Positions 5,943-8,922 of a stretch of 8,922 nucleotides of DNA are shown here, piece after piece (positions within the stretch are counted from its first letter, which is position 1; each line of letters begins with the position of its first letter). The notes below the pieces were generated by a model, which was given only the letters and a program-made list of their open reading frames with translations, did not search any database and was not told the DNA's origin. A program made the translations under genes and the position numbers. Source of the DNA: Deltaproteobacteria bacterium (lineage in GTDB: Bacteria > Desulfobacterota > Desulfobacteria > Desulfobacterales > Desulfobacteraceae); NCBI GenBank assembly GCA_019314105.1, contig JAFCZY010000050.1, positions 1-8,922 of the forward strand. Direction: 5' to 3'.

Positions 5943-6024
5943 ATTTTTCTTTACTTTTCTTTACTTTTGCTGTATCAATCCCAAGTTATTTTGTTTAAAA
6001 AGATTTGTTTTTAGGAGTATAAAA
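5943..6024 (+). promoter_or_regulatory. Upstream region of rpmB with a perfect 10-bp tandem repeat and a weak promoter candidate
   Basis: TTTTCTTTAC occurs twice in direct succession (5945-5954 and 5955-5964). TTTACT (5950-5955) and TATCAA (5973-5978) are 17 bases apart, each 4/6 to consensus, and could drive rpmB, with AGGAG (6013-6017) as its ribosome site. No terminator hairpin for bamD is visible here, so read-through from bamD is also possible. Confidence 0.3.
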
Positions 6025-6219
6025 ATGTCGAAAGAATGTGCAATTTGCGGGAAAAAACCAATGGTTGGGAATAATGTCAGTCATGCTCACAACCTGAATA
6101 AGAGAAGATTTAATCCTAACCTTCAAAGAGTTCGTGCCGTTATTAAACCAGGTTGTGTTAGAAAAATAGATGTGTGTACAAGTTGTATTAAAGCAGGAAA
6201 AGTAATCAAAGCTTCATAA
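6025..6219 (+). CDS. rpmB: 50S ribosomal protein L28, zinc-binding (C+) form
   Basis: A structural protein of the large ribosomal subunit. The 64 residues match the L28 pattern: [10 protein letters not shown] at the start, [20 protein letters not shown] (16-35) in the rRNA-binding middle, and [14 protein letters not shown] (47-60) at the end. The Cys pairs Cys5-x2-Cys8 and Cys51-x2-Cys54 mark the zinc-ribbon form. AGGAG eight bases before the ATG supports the start. The stop codon lies one base from the stop of the converging rel gene, and no terminator hairpin is visible downstream, so its mRNA may run antisense into rel. Confidence 0.97.
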   Translation: MSKECAICGKKPMVGNNVSHAHNLNKRRFNPNLQRVRAVIKPGCVRKIDVCTSCIKAGKVIKAS

Positions 6220-6220
6220 A

Positions 6221-8374
6221 TCAATCGTTTCGGATGATCCGTTTGACATTGGTTACTTTTTTTACTTTCCTGATTTCTAACATAATTTTTCGAAGCTGGT
6301 CAGAACTTTCAACCAGTATGGTAAAATAAAACAGGCCAACACCTGTTTCCTGGGTTTCGGTTTTTGCACTTAAAATATTAGATTTATATTTACTGATAAC
6401 AAAGGCAATATCTGCCAGAAGCCCGAACCTGTCATCTGTGCGGACCTTGATACTGGCAGGATAGGATTCTGTAAAATTATCCCCCCACTGGACTTCAATC
6501 TGGCGCTCATTGCTCATTTTCATGATATTTAAGCACCCTTTCCGGTGAATGGTTACCCCTTGGCCTTGGGTGATGTAACCGATAATGCGGTCACCCGGAA
6601 GAGGATTACAGCATTTTGAGAACCTGACAAGAATATCATTAAGCCCTTTTACGATGATGCCTGTGCTTTCTTTTTTCTTTCGTTTTCCAACCAGTTTTTG
6701 AAGAATATTTCCTTCTTTAACTTCCTGTTTTTCAAGCTCCGGCAGCGCTTTATTCAAAATCTGCAAAGGGGTCAATTTTCCAAAGCCCACATTGGCAATC
6801 AGATCATCAACCGTTTTAAATCCGTAGGTATTGGCAACCTTTTTGATTTCCCCTGATTTAACCAGAGCATTAAAATTTTGGTTTTTCTTTCTGAATGTCT
6901 TTTCACACATTTCACGCCCCAGTGAATAACTTCTCTCTTTTTCCCTGGCATTGATCCAGGAGCGTATTTTCGTTCTGGCTTTTACAGTTTTTACAAAATT
7001 GAGCCAGTCAGGGCTTGGGGTATGGCCTTTGGTTGTGATAATTTCTATTGTATCGCCAGTTTTTAGCTCATGGGTGAGCGGTATCAGTTTCCCGTTGACC
7101 TTTGCTCCTGTACACGCTGCCCCGACTTCCGTATGGATCAGATAAGCAAAATCTACAGGCGTGGCTTTTTTAGGCAGGGTCTTAATGTCGCCCAGAGGTG
7201 TGAATACATATATTTCGTCAGGATATAAATCAATACGGACATTTTCCAGGAATTCGTCCGGATCATTATAATTTTCCTGGTTTTCCACAAGCTTTCTGAT
7301 CCAGGAAAACAGCTCTCCGGCACTCTCATCAACCTTTGAGCCTTCTTTATAGCTCCAGTGGGCTGCAATTCCGGATTCTGCAATCCGGTCCATATCAGTG
7401 GTCCTGATCTGAATTTCAACCCGTTCACCTTTTGGACCCACAACCGTGGTATGGATAGATTGATACATATTGGGCTTGGGGTTACCGATATAATCTTTAA
7501 TTTTATAGTAAATCGGCTTCCACATGGAATGGATGGCACCCATAGCAGCATAACACTGAGGTACCGAATCAAGAATGATTCTAAACGCTATAATGTCATA
7601 AACTTCATCAAATTCAAGATTCTGGGAGATCATTTTCTGGTAGATGCTGTAATGTTGTTTGTAACGCCCTTTAATTTCACATTCTAAGCTCATTTCTTTC
7701 ATTTTTTTATGAAGTTTCTCATTGACCGTTTTAATGTACTCTTCTTTTTCGTCCTTGGCTTTATTCACCAGGGCATCAATACGTTCATATTCATCCCTTA
7801 GCGTATAATAAAAAGCAATTTCCTCCAGTTCATACTTTATCCAGAAAATTCCCAGCCGTGCGGCAATAGGAGCATAGATGTCCAGGGTTTCCTGAGCAAT
7901 GGACGCCTGTTTTTCAGGCGTAAGGTGATATTTCAGGGTTCTCATATTATGGATTCTGTCCGCAAGCTTGATCAGCACCACCCGGATATCATCTGCCATG
8001 GCAAGAATCATTTTCCGTAAACTTTCTGCCTGCTGAGCTATTTTGCTTGGAAATGGCAGAGCTGAAAGCTTTGTTACACCGGAAACAATATGGGCAACAT
8101 CCGAACCGAACATATATTCAATATCTTCTTTTGTTGCAGGTGTATCTTCAATTACATCGTGCAGAAGGGCTGCGGCAATGCTCTCAACATCCAGCCGCAT
8201 ATCAGCTAAAATATCGGCCACCTCAAGGGGATGGGACAGATAGGGTTCCCCGGAAAGCCGCATCTGGCCTTCATGAACCCTTGCTGAGTAGATATAGGCC
8301 TGGTCTATGATATCCGTATCCCCTTCGGGATTATACTCATAAATTTTATCCAGTATGTCGGTGATCCTGATCAT
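6221..8374 (-). CDS. rel: Bifunctional (p)ppGpp synthetase/hydrolase (Rel/SpoT family)
   Basis: It makes and degrades the stringent-response alarmone (p)ppGpp in the cytosol. Domain order is complete over 717 residues. The HD hydrolase domain has His48, His72-Asp73 and Asp139, each five below the numbers in Rel of Streptococcus equisimilis. The synthetase domain has Asp260 (VYDIIAFR), KIKDYIGNPKPNMYQSIHTT (291-310) and Glu320 (VEIQIRT). TGS spans about 388-448, a Cys-containing region with KCCNPLPGD is at 587-595, and the C-terminal ACT domain spans about 639-715. Intact hydrolase residues argue for a bifunctional Rel/SpoT and not a hydrolase-dead RelA. The motif usually RxKD reads KIKD here, still basic and unlike the acidic ExDD of RelA. 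The start lies 9 nt after proS without a clear Shine-Dalgarno, which suggests translational coupling. The gene converges on rpmB. Confidence 0.97.
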   Translation of the reverse strand: MIRITDILDKIYEYNPEGDTDIIDQAYIYSARVHEGQMRLSGEPYLSHPLEVADILADMRLDVESIAAALLHDVIEDTPATKEDIEYMFGSDVAHIVSGVTKLSALPFPSKIAQQAESLRKMILAMADDIRVVLIKLADRIHNMRTLKYHLTPEKQASIAQETLDIYAPIAARLGIFWIKYELEEIAFYYTLRDEYERIDALVNKAKDEKEEYIKTVNEKLHKKMKEMSLECEIKGRYKQHYSIYQKMISQNLEFDEVYDIIAFRIILDSVPQCYAAMGAIHSMWKPIYYKIKDYIGNPKPNMYQSIHTTVVGPKGERVEIQIRTTDMDRIAESGIAAHWSYKEGSKVDESAGELFSWIRKLVENQENYNDPDEFLENVRIDLYPDEIYVFTPLGDIKTLPKKATPVDFAYLIHTEVGAACTGAKVNGKLIPLTHELKTGDTIEIITTKGHTPSPDWLNFVKTVKARTKIRSWINAREKERSYSLGREMCEKTFRKKNQNFNALVKSGEIKKVANTYGFKTVDDLIANVGFGKLTPLQILNKALPELEKQEVKEGNILQKLVGKRKKKESTGIIVKGLNDILVRFSKCCNPLPGDRIIGYITQGQGVTIHRKGCLNIMKMSNERQIEVQWGDNFTESYPASIKVRTDDRFGLLADIAFVISKYKSNILSAKTETQETGVGLFYFTILVESSDQLRKIMLEIRKVKKVTNVKRIIRND

Positions 8375-8383
8375 GATCTATGC

Positions 8384-8922
8384 TTAGTATGCTTTTGCAA
8401 AAAGTACCCTTCTTGAACTTGAATTATTACAACAAATACAGTTTCCTTCTTCTGTAGGACTGTCAAAGGGAATACAGCGGATGGTAACGGACAGGTCTTT
8501 TTTTATTTTTTCCTCACATTCTTCTGACCCGCACCAATGGGCCATGACAAAGGCACCATTATTAAACCCTCTGGCTTTTTTATATAATTGATAAAAGGCT
8601 TTTTTATCATCAATTTCAAATGTGTTTTCTTTTCTATAGTTCTTTGCCCGGTTAAAAAGAGTATCCTGAATATTGTCCAGGATATCTGTGATCTGACCGA
8701 TAAAGTCTTCCCTGTTCATGGATTGTTTCTGACTGGATGGTTCATCTCTTCTGGCCATAAAAACACTGTTTTGTGCCATATCTCTCTGCCCCAGCTCAAC
8801 CCGGACAGGAACCCCTTTTTTTACCCAGTCCCATCCCCTGGCACCGCCGATATCCCGGTCATCAATTTCAACAATGATATGTCTGCCATGGTATTGCTTT
8901 TCTTCCAATGCATCTTTAAGGC
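8384..8922 (-). CDS. proS: Prolyl-tRNA synthetase, archaeal/eukaryotic type, C-terminal part (5' end beyond the window)
   Basis: It attaches proline to tRNA-Pro. The visible 178 residues remain open to the right edge (LKDA then EEKQYHG), so the true start lies outside; a TTG at 8908 is internal. Seen: the end of the anticodon-binding domain with RGWDWVKKGVPVRVELGQRD, followed by a C-terminal zinc domain whose four cysteines (HWCGSEEC and NCICC) are spaced 5, 26 and 3 residues apart. This matches the zinc ligands of Thermus thermophilus ProRS. The chain ends FAKAY; a C-terminal tyrosine reaching the active site is known for this class. The bacterial-type ProRS has an editing insertion and lacks this zinc tail. 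rel follows after 9 nt on the same strand, so the two probably share an mRNA. The promoter is not in the window. Confidence 0.95.
   Translation of the reverse strand, partial: LKDALEEKQYHGRHIIVEIDDRDIGGARGWDWVKKGVPVRVELGQRDMAQNSVFMARRDEPSSQKQSMNREDFIGQITDILDNIQDTLFNRAKNYRKENTFEIDDKKAFYQLYKKARGFNNGAFVMAHWCGSEECEEKIKKDLSVTIRCIPFDSPTEEGNCICCNNSSSRRVLFAKAY

Noticed and set aside
6230..6245. GGATGATCC as a terminator between rpmB and rel
   Set aside because: The arms are only 4-5 bases with a one-base loop and no T tract, so it cannot form a functional hairpin.
7153..7572. A 139-codon minus-strand open frame inside rel
   Set aside because: It is a frame-shifted reading of the same strand as rel, whose own frame carries intact synthetase and TGS motifs throughout.
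8384..8908. A complete 174-residue protein starting at TTG 8908
   Set aside because: The frame remains open to the window edge and the residues continue the ProRS anticodon-binding domain, so this is the tail of a longer gene.

Overview
The window looks like chromosomal DNA of a Gram-negative, strictly anaerobic deltaproteobacterium, probably a sulfate reducer of the Desulfobacterales. This is an inference. It rests on a rubrerythrin whose ligand numbering matches the Desulfovibrio protein almost exactly, a BamD lipoprotein (outer membrane), a single bifunctional Rel/SpoT enzyme, an archaeal/eukaryotic-type prolyl-tRNA synthetase and AT-rich intergenic DNA. No mobile element, CRISPR array, rRNA or tRNA is visible.

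Layout. Positions 1-686 (minus) hold a histidine kinase running off the left edge; it starts almost at its H-box and has no sensor domain. It has its own promoter (741-769). Just upstream on the same strand (810-934) lies the relic of a NarL-type response regulator: the first ~11 codons and the last ~29 codons survive, joined out of frame by an internal deletion. Positions 1018-1267 (plus) form a regulatory leader: a consensus promoter, a 39-codon ORF with Trp codons in the pattern W-R-W-W, and two tandem intrinsic terminators whose arms can cross-pair. I read this as a Trp-responsive attenuator.

Behind it lies a plus-strand gene run: aroF (DAHP synthase), aroB (3-dehydroquinate synthase), rubrerythrin, thioredoxin, thioredoxin reductase and bamD. 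Gaps are 2-18 nt, except for 78 nt before trxA, which holds a weak terminator-like hairpin and a possible promoter. The first two genes are consecutive steps at the entry of the shikimate pathway, the next three form a thiol/peroxide redox group, and bamD is an outer-membrane assembly factor. rpmB (ribosomal protein L28, zinc form) follows after 82 nt.

From the right edge, on the minus strand, the end of proS (archaeal/eukaryotic-type, zinc domain, C-terminal Tyr) is followed after 9 nt by rel, the bifunctional (p)ppGpp synthetase/hydrolase. rel converges on rpmB with one base between their stop codons.

The coding genes are conserved housekeeping families. The parts most worth a second look are the aroF leader (1018-1267) and the response-regulator relic next to the sensorless kinase (1-955).
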